64,000 bases of DNA from Sphingobacterium humi (GTDB lineage Bacteria; Bacteroidota; Bacteroidia; Sphingobacteriales; Sphingobacteriaceae), in NCBI RefSeq assembly GCF_009768885.1, contig NZ_WSQA01000010.1:62001-126000 (forward strand), written 5' to 3'. The translations under genes and the position numbers were made by a program. Below the pieces are notes generated by a model that did not search any database, had not been told where the DNA came from, and saw nothing but the letters and a program-made list of their open reading frames with translations. Within the stretch, counting starts at the first letter, position 1, and every line of letters begins with the position of its first letter. This document shows positions 42,860 to 52,232 of the stretch, piece after piece.

Positions 42860-44776
42860 ATGTCAAAAATTATAGGAATCGACTTAGGAACTACCAACTC
42901 ATGTGTTGCTGTAATGGAAGGTAACGAACCGGTAGTTATTGCAAACAATGAAGGGAAACGTACTACGCCTTCTATTGTAGCATTTGTAGATGGTGGTGAG
43001 CGTAAAGTTGGTGACCCTGCAAAGCGTCAAGCGATCACAAACCCGCATAAAACGGTATATTCCATTAAACGTTTTATGGGTACCTCATACAGTGAGGCTG
43101 AAAAAGAAATGACACACATCCCTTACAAGGTTGTGAAAGGCGACAACAATACACCACGTGTAGAAATTGACGACCGTAAATATACGCCACAAGAAATCTC
43201 AGCTATGATTCTTCAGAAAATGAAGAAAACGGCAGAAGACTACTTGGGCCAAGAAGTATCTCGTGCCGTAATTACAGTTCCGGCATACTTTAACGACGCA
43301 CAGCGTCAAGCAACAAAAGAAGCTGGTGAAATTGCCGGTTTAAAAGTGGAACGTATCATCAACGAGCCTACAGCTGCGGCTTTAGCCTATGGCTTAGACA
43401 AAGCGAATAAGGACATGAAAATTGTTGTATTCGACTGTGGTGGTGGTACACATGACGTTTCCGTATTGGAATTAGGTGATGGTGTATTCGAAGTAAAATC
43501 AACCGATGGTGATACACACTTAGGTGGTGATGACTTTGATAACGCAATTATCAACTGGTTAGCGGATGAGTTTGCTGATGAAAACAATGGCTTCGACTTG
43601 AAGAAAGATGCCATGGCCTTGCAACGTTTGAAAGAAGCTGCTGAGAAAGCAAAAATCGAATTATCAAGCACTTCATCAACAGAAATTAACTTACCATATA
43701 TCACGGCTGATGCTACAGGACCGAAACACTTGGTTCGTACCTTATCACGTGCAAAATTCGAAAGCTTAGTTGCTCCATTGGTAGAGCGTACAATTGAGCC
43801 TTGCCGTACCGCTTTGAAAAACGCTGGTTTCAGCACGGCTGATATCGACGAAATTATCTTAGTAGGTGGTTCTACACGTATCCCTGCGATTCAGGATGCC
43901 GTTAAGAAATTCTTCGGTAAAGATCCTTCAAAAGGTGTTAACCCGGATGAGGTAGTAGCTTTAGGTGCTGCCATCCAAGGTGGTGTATTAACTGGTGAGG
44001 TAAAAGACGTATTATTATTAGACGTAACTCCACTTTCATTAGGTATTGAAACTATGGGTGGTGTGATGACTAAATTGATTGAAGCCAACACGACAATCCC
44101 TACCCGTAAATCGGAGGTATTCTCTACTGCTTCAGACAATCAGCCATCGGTAGAAATCCACGTATTACAAGGTGAACGCCCTATGGCTGCTCAAAACCGT
44201 ACCTTAGGTCGTTTCCAATTAACGGATATCCCTCCGGCTCCACGTGGAATTCCACAAATTGAAGTGGTATTCGACATCGATGCCAACGGTATCATTAAAG
44301 TATCGGCTATCGATAAAGCGACTGGTAAAGAGCAAAACATCCGTATTGAAGCTTCTTCCGGATTATCAGAAGAAGAAGTAAAACGCATGAAAGAAGAAGC
44401 CGAAGCAAACGCGGAAGCCGACAAAAAAGTAAAAGAAGAAGTTGAGAAATTAAATGGCGCAGACGCCCTTATTTTCTCTACGGAGAAACAACTGAAAGAA
44501 TATGGCGAAAAAATCTCCGCAGATAAAAAAGCACCAATTGAAGCTGGTTTAGAGAAATTGAAAGCCGCTCATGCTGCGAAAAACTTCGCCGATATCGAAA
44601 CAGCATCTACCGAGTTGCAAAATGCTTGGAATGCTGCTTCCGAAGAAATGTATGCTGCTTCGCAACAAGGAGCAGGACAGCAAAACCCACAAGGCGATGC
44701 TGGTCAAGCGAACCAAGGTGGAAACCAAGGCGGCGCAGACGACGTACAAGACGTAGACTTCGAAGAAGTGAAGTAA
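42860..44776 (+). CDS. dnaK: molecular chaperone DnaK (Hsp70)
   Basis: ATP-driven chaperone. The nucleotide-binding domain contains [18 protein letters not shown] at the start, [34 protein letters not shown] and [15 protein letters not shown] [13 protein letters not shown]. The [20 protein letters not shown] linker leads to [18 protein letters not shown] in the substrate-binding domain, followed by the helical lid and a Gln/Gly-rich tail ending [11 protein letters not shown]. 638 residues is the usual length. dnaJ and grpE are not adjacent. The GHD variant [12 protein letters not shown] appears where most have GGGTFDVS. A 27-bp perfect hairpin terminator follows. Confidence 0.98.
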   Translation: MSKIIGIDLGTTNSCVAVMEGNEPVVIANNEGKRTTPSIVAFVDGGERKVGDPAKRQAITNPHKTVYSIKRFMGTSYSEAEKEMTHIPYKVVKGDNNTPRVEIDDRKYTPQEISAMILQKMKKTAEDYLGQEVSRAVITVPAYFNDAQRQATKEAGEIAGLKVERIINEPTAAALAYGLDKANKDMKIVVFDCGGGTHDVSVLELGDGVFEVKSTDGDTHLGGDDFDNAIINWLADEFADENNGFDLKKDAMALQRLKEAAEKAKIELSSTSSTEINLPYITADATGPKHLVRTLSRAKFESLVAPLVERTIEPCRTALKNAGFSTADIDEIILVGGSTRIPAIQDAVKKFFGKDPSKGVNPDEVVALGAAIQGGVLTGEVKDVLLLDVTPLSLGIETMGGVMTKLIEANTTIPTRKSEVFSTASDNQPSVEIHVLQGERPMAAQNRTLGRFQLTDIPPAPRGIPQIEVVFDIDANGIIKVSAIDKATGKEQNIRIEASSGLSEEEVKRMKEEAEANAEADKKVKEEVEKLNGADALIFSTEKQLKEYGEKISADKKAPIEAGLEKLKAAHAAKNFADIETASTELQNAWNAASEEMYAASQQGAGQQNPQGDAGQANQGGNQGGADDVQDVDFEEVK

Positions 44777-44781
44777 GCTGG

Positions 44782-44839
44782 AGCTAACAAAAAAAAGTCC
44801 CCTGATTCGAAAGAATCAGGGGACTTTTTTTTGTTAGCT
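44782..44839 (+). terminator. very long terminator hairpin after dnaK
   Basis: Perfect 27-bp stem (44782-44808 with 44813-44839) closed by a GAAA tetraloop. Inside the stem, eight A pair with eight T, so the central 11-bp GC-rich stem AGTCCCCTGATTC-type is followed by U8, as in a standard terminator. It works on both strands. Confidence 0.92.
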
Positions 44840-44881
44840 AGTAGGCCATGTTGGACGTATTGTCATCGTGCTATCATCGTG

Positions 44882-45071
44882 TTGTCATTGCGTTTTTGTC
44901 ATCGTGAGCGGAGTCGAACGACTGGTACGTCATTGCAATCAATGTGTAATACGCTTATTGCCAATAATTTAAAAAGAAATATCATTGACAATCTGTCGAG
45001 TGCTTTTATTGTACCTGTACTGACGTACCAGTCGTTCGACTCCGCTCACGATGACAAAAACGCAATGACAA
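44882..45071. repeat. MITE-like inverted-repeat element, copy D, with 51-bp perfect arms
   Basis: 44882-44932 is the exact reverse complement of 45021-45071; an 88-bp AT-rich segment lies between. The shared core of the family (GAGCGGAGTCGAACGACTGG, TACGTCA) makes up the inner part of each arm, and TTGTCATTGCGTTTTTGTCA the outer part. Confidence 0.9.
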
Positions 45072-45222
45072 GGCGATGGCAGCACGATGGCAGGGCGATG
45101 ATAAAGCGTGTCGCTGTTCCCTAAATTGATAAAATATGTTAAATAGTAACCCATGGCTTATTACTGCTTTAATAAATTTATGATATTTGATTTATACTAA
45201 TTTGCCGCCATAGATCTATCTA
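45072..45222. other. rest of the gap before the DUF2723 gene
   Basis: About 150 bp of AT-rich sequence with degenerate 13-bp-type units (GATGGCAGCACGATGGCAGG) next to copy D. A near-promoter TAATTTG with one base missing from the consensus lies at about 45198-45204. No gene. Confidence 0.5.
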
Positions 45223-45250
45223 CTAAATACTCAATACTAACTACTCTAAA
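45223..45250 (+). repeat. 7-bp repeat array abutting the start codon of the DUF2723 gene
   Basis: Four heptads, CTAAATA, CTCAATA, CTAACTA and CTCTAAA, end directly at the ATG at 45251. A similar array is found at the 3' side of the gene (48354-48381). Confidence 0.7.
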
Positions 45251-48200
45251 ATGACTTACAACAAGCTTAACAATCTTCTCGGCTGGGCCTGCGGGCTGCT
45301 GGCCAGCATCGTATACATACTGAGTGTAGAGAAAACCACAAGTTGGTGGGATACAGGAGAGTTTATTGCTTCTGCGGATAAATTGCAAGTCGTGCATCAA
45401 CCGGGAGCTCCCTTGTTTTTAATGGTTCAGAATGTATTTTCCAATTTTGCCCTTGGCGATGTGGCTAAGGTTGCCTATTGGATGAATATAGGTGCAGCCT
45501 TGTGCAGTGGATTAACGATAGTGTTTTTATTTTGGACGATTACGGCTTTAGCTAAGAAGATTATAGGGAAGCCAGAGACGGCAAGTGCAGGGACCTACTA
45601 TCGGATTTTCGGGGCCGGCATTATTGGTGCTTTGGCGTTTAGTTTTACCGATTCCTTTTGGTATTCGGCCATTGAGTCGGAAGTATATGCGATGTCTTCT
45701 CTCTGTACGGCGGTTGTGTTTTGGTTGGCCTTAAAATGGGAAGCCCGCGCCGATGAACCCGACCATGGCAAATGGCTTTTGGCCATCGCTTACGTGATGG
45801 GCTTGTCTATTGGGGTGCATTTGTTGAACCTATTGACCATTCCGGCTATCGCCTTGTTGGTTTACTTCCGCAAGTCGAGCAAGATCGAAGGAAAGGGCGT
45901 GTTGTATGCATTGGGTATCGGTACTTTGGTGTTGGCCTTTATTCTGTGGGGTATTATCCAGTATGGAGTCCGCCTTGCAGCCTATAGCGATTTGTTCTTC
46001 GTCAATAGTTTAGGTCTTCCTTTCGGATCGGGTATTATAGCCTTTTTTATCCTGCTGATCGCTACGCTGGTCTACGGATTATATTATAGCATCAAGCAGC
46101 AAAAAGCGCTGCTTAATCTGGCTTTATTGAGTTTTAGTTTTATAGTATTTGGTTTTGGCTCCTACACCTTATTGCCCATCCGTGCGCAAACTTCCATCAC
46201 CCTGAATAACTATGATCCGGATAATGCCTTCAATTTATTGAGCTATTTAAGTCGGGAGCAATACCAATCGGAGCCTTTGCTGAAAGGGCAGACTTTTGAT
46301 GCGCAGATTACCGGGGTGGAAAGCGGAAAGACCTACCGGAAGGACGAGGATCGGTATAGCCCCATTATTAGCAGTCGGAAGTATCAATATAACCGGGAGA
46401 TGTTATTTCCTCGGGTTTACAGTGAAAAGCACAGCAGCTTTTACCGGCAATATTTACAGTTGGGCGAAGGGCAATCGCCTACGATGGGGGATAACCTCCG
46501 CTTCTTCTTTGGCTATCAATTGGACCATATGTACCTGCGTTATTTTTTATGGAATTTCGTGGGCCGCCAGAATGATACCCCAAGTCAGGGAGAAGTGACG
46601 GCGGGGAATTGGCTATCGGGCATCAGCTGGTTAGATCAATTGCGCCTTCCGGGACAACAGTCCTTATCGAAAAGTATGCTTCAGGACCCAAGCCGCAATA
46701 CCTATTTCTTTCTGCCGCTGTTGTTGGGCATAATAGGGGTAGCTTGGCATTGGAAGAAAAATAAACGCGATGCCGCTATCGTGAGTTTATTGTTCTTCTT
46801 TACGGGATTGGCCATTGTCATCTACCTCAATCAAACGCCTTTGCAGGCGCGAGAACGTGACTATGCCTATGTAGGTTCCTTTTATGTGTTTGCGATCTGG
46901 ATTGGGCTGGGTTTAATAGTTTTGGTTGATGTATTGAGTCGATGGTTCAAGCAGCCTGTGCAGAAGTTGGCCTTGGCTAGCACAGCCCTGTGTTTTGTAG
47001 CGGTGCCTTGCTTGCTGTTTACCCAGAATTGGGACGACCACCAACGCGCCGATCGGATGATGACTAAAGATTTCGCCCGTAATATGCTTAATTCTTGCGA
47101 GCCTAATGCCATTCTCTTCACCTATGCTGATAATGATACGTTTCCCTTATGGTATATCCAAGAAGTGGAAGGGTTGCGCCCTGATGTGCGGGTATTGAAT
47201 TACGGTTACCTGTCTTCCGATTGGTATGTGCAACAAGCACTCACCGATATGAATGCTTCCAAAGCGCTGCCTTTAGGGTTTAGCTACGATAAGGTAAAAC
47301 GTGGCCTGCGCGATGGTATTCAAGTGATGGATATGGGCGTGGAAGGGTATACCGATGTGCAGACCTTATTGGATATTATGCTATCCGACAGTCAGCAGAA
47401 TATGCTGCAAACGCAGTCTGGCGAATATGTGAATGTGATGCCGACGAAAAAGATACAACTTAAAATAGATAGAGATGCCGTCGTGCGCCATAAAGCCGTA
47501 CCACAAGCATGGGAGCATGCTATTCCGGCCTATATGCAATGGGATTTCAACCAGGATTTTGTGACCCGGGCCGAGCTTAGCCTGATGGGATTATTGCAAA
47601 ATAACAATTGGGAACGACCGATTTACTTTGTGAAACAGGCGCCTAACGATATTTTTATGGGTATGGATAAGTACCTGGCTGCTGAGGGATTGGTTTACCG
47701 ACTGATGCCGGTTGAAATGGGGCAAGCCGCCGATGAGCCTAGCTTAACCAATACGGAGGCTTTGTATGCCAATGCGGTGAAGAAATTCAAATGGTCGGAT
47801 CTAAAGAAGCTAAACTTCTTGGATACAGACTCTAATTTTATGTATGACACGTATATTCAGCCGAACCTATATGCTTATGGATTGGAAGCCTTGATGCAGG
47901 AAGGGAAAGTAGCGCAGGCCAAAGATTTAGCACTTGTGGCCTATCAGCATCAACCCAAGCAACCGAAGAACCTGCGTCAAAGTTATTTTAGTACGGTATT
48001 AACCGATACGTTGATTCGCGTAAAAGAATTGGATAAGGCCAAAGAGATTGCTAGCATCAATATTCAACAGATTGATGAGCAGTTGCAGTATCATTATGCC
48101 ATCTCCAAAGAATCGCAGGCCTTTAATCCGCAGAATATTCAGCTAGGCCTAGCGGCCCTCGATCGTTATCGCGCATTGGTGAATCAATTGGGCGATAAAC

Positions 48201-48262
48201 AACTCATCGATAGAACCCAAAAGATATGGAAGTTCTATGAAGATGTATGGCTAAAAGGCTAG
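45251..48262 (+). CDS. DUF2723 multi-pass membrane protein (TMEM260/mannosyltransferase-like)
   Basis: Large inner-membrane protein (1003 residues). The N-terminal half has about 12 hydrophobic segments, and the first loop holds the family signature TTSWWDTGEFIASADKLQVVHQPGAPLF. It resembles the GT-C fold (Asp/Glu in the first large loop, here WDTGEF and HQPG). The C-terminal half is soluble, with helices reminiscent of TPRs (LEALMQEGKVAQAKDLALVA). Eukaryotic TMEM260 is an O-mannosyltransferase of the same family, so protein O-glycosylation is a possible role, but in Bacteroidota the function is not established to my knowledge. A terminator follows. Its start codon is preceded by heptad repeats, so the leader is unusual. 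Confidence 0.88.
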   Translation: MTYNKLNNLLGWACGLLASIVYILSVEKTTSWWDTGEFIASADKLQVVHQPGAPLFLMVQNVFSNFALGDVAKVAYWMNIGAALCSGLTIVFLFWTITALAKKIIGKPETASAGTYYRIFGAGIIGALAFSFTDSFWYSAIESEVYAMSSLCTAVVFWLALKWEARADEPDHGKWLLAIAYVMGLSIGVHLLNLLTIPAIALLVYFRKSSKIEGKGVLYALGIGTLVLAFILWGIIQYGVRLAAYSDLFFVNSLGLPFGSGIIAFFILLIATLVYGLYYSIKQQKALLNLALLSFSFIVFGFGSYTLLPIRAQTSITLNNYDPDNAFNLLSYLSREQYQSEPLLKGQTFDAQITGVESGKTYRKDEDRYSPIISSRKYQYNREMLFPRVYSEKHSSFYRQYLQLGEGQSPTMGDNLRFFFGYQLDHMYLRYFLWNFVGRQNDTPSQGEVTAGNWLSGISWLDQLRLPGQQSLSKSMLQDPSRNTYFFLPLLLGIIGVAWHWKKNKRDAAIVSLLFFFTGLAIVIYLNQTPLQARERDYAYVGSFYVFAIWIGLGLIVLVDVLSRWFKQPVQKLALASTALCFVAVPCLLFTQNWDDHQRADRMMTKDFARNMLNSCEPNAILFTYADNDTFPLWYIQEVEGLRPDVRVLNYGYLSSDWYVQQALTDMNASKALPLGFSYDKVKRGLRDGIQVMDMGVEGYTDVQTLLDIMLSDSQQNMLQTQSGEYVNVMPTKKIQLKIDRDAVVRHKAVPQAWEHAIPAYMQWDFNQDFVTRAELSLMGLLQNNNWERPIYFVKQAPNDIFMGMDKYLAAEGLVYRLMPVEMGQAADEPSLTNTEALYANAVKKFKWSDLKKLNFLDTDSNFMYDTYIQPNLYAYGLEALMQEGKVAQAKDLALVAYQHQPKQPKNLRQSYFSTVLTDTLIRVKELDKAKEIASINIQQIDEQLQYHYAISKESQAFNPQNIQLGLAALDRYRALVNQLGDKQLIDRTQKIWKFYEDVWLKG

Positions 48263-48265
48263 CGT

Positions 48266-48305
48266 AAAAAAGAGGAGCATCTATCCAGATACTCCTCTTT
48301 TTTAT
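48266..48305 (+). terminator. terminator after the DUF2723 gene
   Basis: AAGAGGAG/CTCCTCTT stem, extended by ATC/GAT after one mismatch, with a T run of six. Confidence 0.8.
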
Positions 48306-48353
48306 GGTATAAATGGGAAGTTTATTTGTAATTTATATTAAAGCACCATAGGT

Positions 48354-48381
48354 CTAAATACTAAGTACTAAATACTAACTA
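48354..48381 (+). repeat. 7-bp repeat array next to the glnS 3' end
   Basis: Four heptads, CTAAATA, CTAAGTA, CTAAATA and CTAACTA, end 12 bp before the glnS stop codon side. The first and last units are the same as in the array at 45223. Confidence 0.75.
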
Positions 48382-48392
48382 CTTCCATCTCC

Positions 48393-50063
48393 CTACTTCT
48401 TCACTTCCTTCGCCCAAGAATCTTTCAGGGTCACGGTGCGGTTGAATACTAGCTTATCCGCAGTTGTGTTCTTATTGTCTAGGGTAAAGTAGCCTAAGCG
48501 AATAAATTGATAGCCTTTTCCTAAGCTTGCGGATGCTAAGTCAGGTTCGATATAGGCTTTTTCAATAATCTGTAAGCTATTCGGATTAATAGAAGCTTTA
48601 AAGTCTTCTGCTGCTGCCGGGTTTTCATCTTGGAATAAGCGATCGTATAAACGAACTTCGGCTTCTTTTGCATGCGCCACAGAAACCCAGTGGATGGTAC
48701 CTTTCACCTTCATGCCGGAAGTATCTTCTCCAGATTTAGAATTCGGAACGTATTCACAGAATACTTCGGTGATTTCGCCTTGTTCGTTCTTATTGAAACC
48801 AGTACAGGTGACAATGTAGCCATGCTTTAATCGTACGGAAAGGCCAGGGCCTAGACGGAAGAACTTCTTAGGAGCATCTTCCATAAAGTCGTCACGTTCG
48901 ATCCACAGCTCTTTGGAGAATGGAATAGCACGTGATCCTTCGCCGCCTTCAACTTCCGGGTTGTTCTCGCCTTCCAGCTCTTCCACTTGGCCTTCCGGAT
49001 AATTGGTTATCACCAATTTAATCGGGTCAAGCACAGCCATGCGGCGCCAAGCAGATTTATTTAAATCTTCGCGGATACAGAATTCCAATAAGCTAACATC
49101 GATCATGTTTTCCCGCTTTTGGATACCGATGCGCTCGCAGAAGTTACGGATACTGGCCGGTGTATAGCCACGGCGACGTAGGCCTGAAATGGTAGGCATG
49201 CGTGGGTCATCCCAGCTTTCCACGAATTTCTCGTTTACTAATTGCAGTAATTTACGCTTGCTCATTACCGTGTAGTTCAGGTTCAAGCGCGCAAATTCAT
49301 ATTGTTTGGATGGGAAGATTTCTAAGCGATCAATTAACCAATCGTACAATGGACGGTGCGGAATAAACTCTAAGGTACATACCGAGTGGGTAATCTTTTC
49401 GATAGAGTCCGACTGTCCGTGGGCAAAATCATACATCGGATAGATGCACCATTTATCGCCGGTACGGTGGTGAAGTGCATGTTTGATGCGGTAGATAATC
49501 GGATCGCGCATATGCATATTCGAGCTTGCTAGATCGATCTTTGCACGCAATACTTTCTCGCCATCTTTATACTTGCCATCGCGCATTTCTTCAAATAAGC
49601 GCAGGTTTTCTTCGATGCTACGGCTACGATATGCTGTAGGCACGCCCGGGCTGGTTGGTGTTCCTTTAGCTGCGGCAATTTCTTCTGCCGTGCTATCGTC
49701 AACATAAGCCAGGTCTTTCTTAATTAAATCGACCGCATAAGCGTATAAAGTATCGAAATAATCGGAGGTATAGAGTTCCTCGGCCCACTGGAATCCAAGC
49801 CATTGAATATCTTTCTTAATACTATCCACGTACTCTACATCTTCCGTTACCGGGTTGGTATCATCAAAGCGTAAGTTCGTTTTTCCATTGTACTTCTGTG
49901 CTAAGGCAAAGTTTAGACAGATGGATTTCGCATGTCCGATATGAAGGTAGCCGTTAGGCTCAGGAGGAAAACGGGTTAACACGCGCCCGTCATTTTTCCC
50001 ATTACGAAGATCCTCTTCGATAATCTCTTCAATAAAATTCAATGATTTTTCTTCTTCTATCAT
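48393..50063 (-). CDS. glnS: glutaminyl-tRNA synthetase
   Basis: Class I aminoacyl-tRNA synthetase that charges tRNA-Gln. The HIGH motif is at 41-44 within [20 protein letters not shown], and the KMSKS-type motif is VMSKRKL about residue 268. [39 protein letters not shown] and the C-terminal anticodon-binding beta-barrels ([32 protein letters not shown]) complete the GlnRS picture. 556 residues matches bacterial GlnRS. The gene has a -7 box 5 bp upstream of its ATG. Confidence 0.97.
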   Translation of the reverse strand: MIEEEKSLNFIEEIIEEDLRNGKNDGRVLTRFPPEPNGYLHIGHAKSICLNFALAQKYNGKTNLRFDDTNPVTEDVEYVDSIKKDIQWLGFQWAEELYTSDYFDTLYAYAVDLIKKDLAYVDDSTAEEIAAAKGTPTSPGVPTAYRSRSIEENLRLFEEMRDGKYKDGEKVLRAKIDLASSNMHMRDPIIYRIKHALHHRTGDKWCIYPMYDFAHGQSDSIEKITHSVCTLEFIPHRPLYDWLIDRLEIFPSKQYEFARLNLNYTVMSKRKLLQLVNEKFVESWDDPRMPTISGLRRRGYTPASIRNFCERIGIQKRENMIDVSLLEFCIREDLNKSAWRRMAVLDPIKLVITNYPEGQVEELEGENNPEVEGGEGSRAIPFSKELWIERDDFMEDAPKKFFRLGPGLSVRLKHGYIVTCTGFNKNEQGEITEVFCEYVPNSKSGEDTSGMKVKGTIHWVSVAHAKEAEVRLYDRLFQDENPAAAEDFKASINPNSLQIIEKAYIEPDLASASLGKGYQFIRLGYFTLDNKNTTADKLVFNRTVTLKDSWAKEVKK

Positions 50064-50067
50064 GTAG

Positions 50068-50075
50068 CAAAGTTA
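50068..50075 (-). promoter_or_regulatory. -7 promoter box of glnS
   Basis: TAACTTTG on the minus strand matches TAnnTTTG and ends 4 nt before the ATG, implying a leaderless or nearly leaderless mRNA. Confidence 0.5.
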
Positions 50076-50157
50076 GCTATTTCAACGATATATTGGAGGG
50101 CTGCGTATCGAATACTTCGCGCAATTTTACGTATTTTCGAATTATTAACTGAACAAT

Positions 50158-51432
50158 ATGAAATTTAGACTTTCCGTACTCCTGTTGTTATTCCTTCCGA
50201 TGCTGCTTTCGGCGCAGAAAAAGCAAAAACCCTTGCTGTTGGTCAATGGGGGTGGCATGGCTGGCTATTCGGCGGCTTTACAAGCGGCCTATTCCAATGT
50301 TCCAACCGTTCTGCTGATTGAAAACTTAGATGATTTGGAAGAATTAAAACAAGCCAGGCAACAGATAAGCAATAAATACCAGCTGGATGGTGGTTTATGG
50401 ATGAGTTTGCTGATGGATATGGCCCTCAGTAAAACCAGTAGCGATTCGCTGGCTAAGGTAGTTAAAAGTGATTTTAACAGTCAGTTGGCCAAAAATGCGT
50501 TGGAGAAGTTGGAGGTTAAATTACCCAACCTCACGATATATACTGGCGAGAAACTGATTAAATGTGTTAAAGGAAAACGCAATTGGACGGTGACCCTTTC
50601 CAATCGAGTGAAAGTATCGGTTCCGGTGCTGATTGATGGATCTGCAGATGCGGTGCTGATTCAGGAGTTTAGCCCGGAAAAAAGGAACCTGCCCCAGTCT
50701 GATTTTATTGCGGTTAAGGATTTGACCTTAGCGCAAAGTAGAACTGTGCTGGCCGTAGGCGAACGCAATCAGGAGCCTGTGGTAGCCACCTTGGAAACCA
50801 TATTGGCCAGCGAGAAGGATAAGCTGTTTGATTTGGCGGCCTTGCGGCAGTTGGACAACAACCCGAATGAATTGCCTTTGCGCATGGCTTTTGGCCAAGC
50901 GGTAGGCGCCACAGCGGCCTATTGCGCCTTCTTTAAGGCCAAAGCAGCTGACATTGACCTGCGGAAATTGCAAGCGGAGTTATTGGCGTATAAAGCACGC
51001 TTAAACCCTTATGTAGATATTGCCTATACAGATCCTCATTTCGGATCTATCCAGAAGTTTTTCTTGACGGGATTTTTTATGGATGATAAGGAAGGGGATG
51101 CGCTCTATTTTCATCCGGATGCTCCAGTGAAATTTGATGATATTAAGCCGGTGCTGAACGATGTATATACGCGTAGCCAATTGTGGTTTTTAGATAACTA
51201 CCGGAATGATGACCTGACGTGGAAGGATTTGCTGAGCCTGATTAAATTCGTATCGCTGAAAGGCGATGAGGTGGAGCAGGCTTTGCGTGCCGACTGGAAA
51301 ACCAAACGGAAGTTTGCCGGCGACTTTGATCTGGATGCCAAGATAACCCGTCGACAGCTGGCGGTGATGGCCGACCTCTATTCGGCATCCTTCGCCAAAG
51401 CTATACTGCCAACCGGTCAGTTTAAAAAATAA
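50158..51432 (+). CDS. exported FAD-dependent oxidoreductase-like protein
   Basis: Signal peptide (LSVLLLLFLPMLLSAQ, cut near residue 20) followed at once by a Rossmann dinucleotide-binding start, PLLLVNGGGMAGYSAALQAA (GGGMAG at 31-36), as in the FAD_oxidored family. The usual acidic residue at the end of strand 2 is LIENL. Further on are VLIDGSADAVL and a region LPLRMAFGQAVGATAAYCAF that resembles the C-terminal FAD-contacting GQAxGxxAA motif of this family. The substrate-binding part between is short. It may be an active periplasmic flavoenzyme, in which case the Tat system or another folded-export route would be expected, or a degenerate member; the sequence cannot decide. Confidence 0.75.
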   Translation: MKFRLSVLLLLFLPMLLSAQKKQKPLLLVNGGGMAGYSAALQAAYSNVPTVLLIENLDDLEELKQARQQISNKYQLDGGLWMSLLMDMALSKTSSDSLAKVVKSDFNSQLAKNALEKLEVKLPNLTIYTGEKLIKCVKGKRNWTVTLSNRVKVSVPVLIDGSADAVLIQEFSPEKRNLPQSDFIAVKDLTLAQSRTVLAVGERNQEPVVATLETILASEKDKLFDLAALRQLDNNPNELPLRMAFGQAVGATAAYCAFFKAKAADIDLRKLQAELLAYKARLNPYVDIAYTDPHFGSIQKFFLTGFFMDDKEGDALYFHPDAPVKFDDIKPVLNDVYTRSQLWFLDNYRNDDLTWKDLLSLIKFVSLKGDEVEQALRADWKTKRKFAGDFDLDAKITRRQLAVMADLYSASFAKAILPTGQFKK

Positions 51433-51459
51433 AATCAAGGCCTTAAAAATTGCCCTATA

Positions 51460-51490
51460 AAAAAGCCCGCTTCACTGAAACGGGCTTTCC
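51460..51490. terminator. bidirectional terminator between the FAD-like gene and the carbonic anhydrase gene
   Basis: AAAGCCCG/CGGGCTTT stem with an 11-nt loop. The T run is better on the minus strand (TTTTTTATAGGG), so it mainly serves the carbonic anhydrase gene. Confidence 0.65.
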
Positions 51491-51514
51491 TTGTTGAGAT
51501 TATAGGTTTCCTTC

Positions 51515-52162
51515 CTATAGATAAGCGAAAATATCGCCTAAGCTTTCATTGCTGGTAAAGGTGTGGTTTAAATCAATAAGCTCACCCGTACCGATATTAA
51601 TGACCATCCCGTGGATGGCTAAGTCCTGACGCTCTTTCCAGGCATTCTGGATAATCGAGGTGCTACACAAGTTGAACACCTGCTCTTTTACATTCAGCTC
51701 GACCAAACGATCGGTTTTCTTTTCTTGATCTTCAATGGCATCGATTTCTTGCGCATGCAAGCGGTATACATCTTTAATATGACACAACCAGTTGTCGATA
51801 ATGCCGTATTGCTTAGAACTTAGGGATGCAGCTACACCACCACATCCGTAGTGACCTGCTACAATCACGTGTTTTACTTTCAACACGTTTACTGCATAGT
51901 CTAATACCGACAGCATACTCATGTCCGAGTGTACACACATGTTGGCAATGTTACGGTGTACAAAAACCTCCCCCGGTTTTTTACCTGTCAATTCATTGGC
52001 TGGCACACGGCTATCGGCACATCCGATCCAAAGGATTTCTGGACTCTGTCCCTTAGATAATTGATCGAACCTACCGGTATCATCGTTTTTAACAAACTCT
52101 ACCCATTCCTTGTTTCCGTCGATAATCTTGTTAAAACTGGTCTTTAATACGTTATTTTCCAT
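51515..52162 (-). CDS. beta-class carbonic anhydrase
   Basis: Zinc enzyme that interconverts CO2 and bicarbonate. Zinc ligands Cys48 (in WIGCADSRVP, with Asp50-Arg52 dyad), His104 and Cys107 (AGHYGCGGV) are all present. The start chosen is MENNVLKTSF (52162), because the upstream in-frame extension is poorly conserved-looking. 215 residues is normal. It lies 70 bp downstream of a SulP transporter gene on the same strand; SulP-carbonic anhydrase pairing is known and points to bicarbonate uptake or pH balance. Confidence 0.95.
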   Translation of the reverse strand: MENNVLKTSFNKIIDGNKEWVEFVKNDDTGRFDQLSKGQSPEILWIGCADSRVPANELTGKKPGEVFVHRNIANMCVHSDMSMLSVLDYAVNVLKVKHVIVAGHYGCGGVAASLSSKQYGIIDNWLCHIKDVYRLHAQEIDAIEDQEKKTDRLVELNVKEQVFNLCSTSIIQNAWKERQDLAIHGMVINIGTGELIDLNHTFTSNESLGDIFAYL

Positions 52163-52232
52163 GTTTATTCCATATAATTTTAAGGGTAATCCCAAAAGGA
52201 TTACACAAGTTTCAGCATTTCTTTTGATTTAT

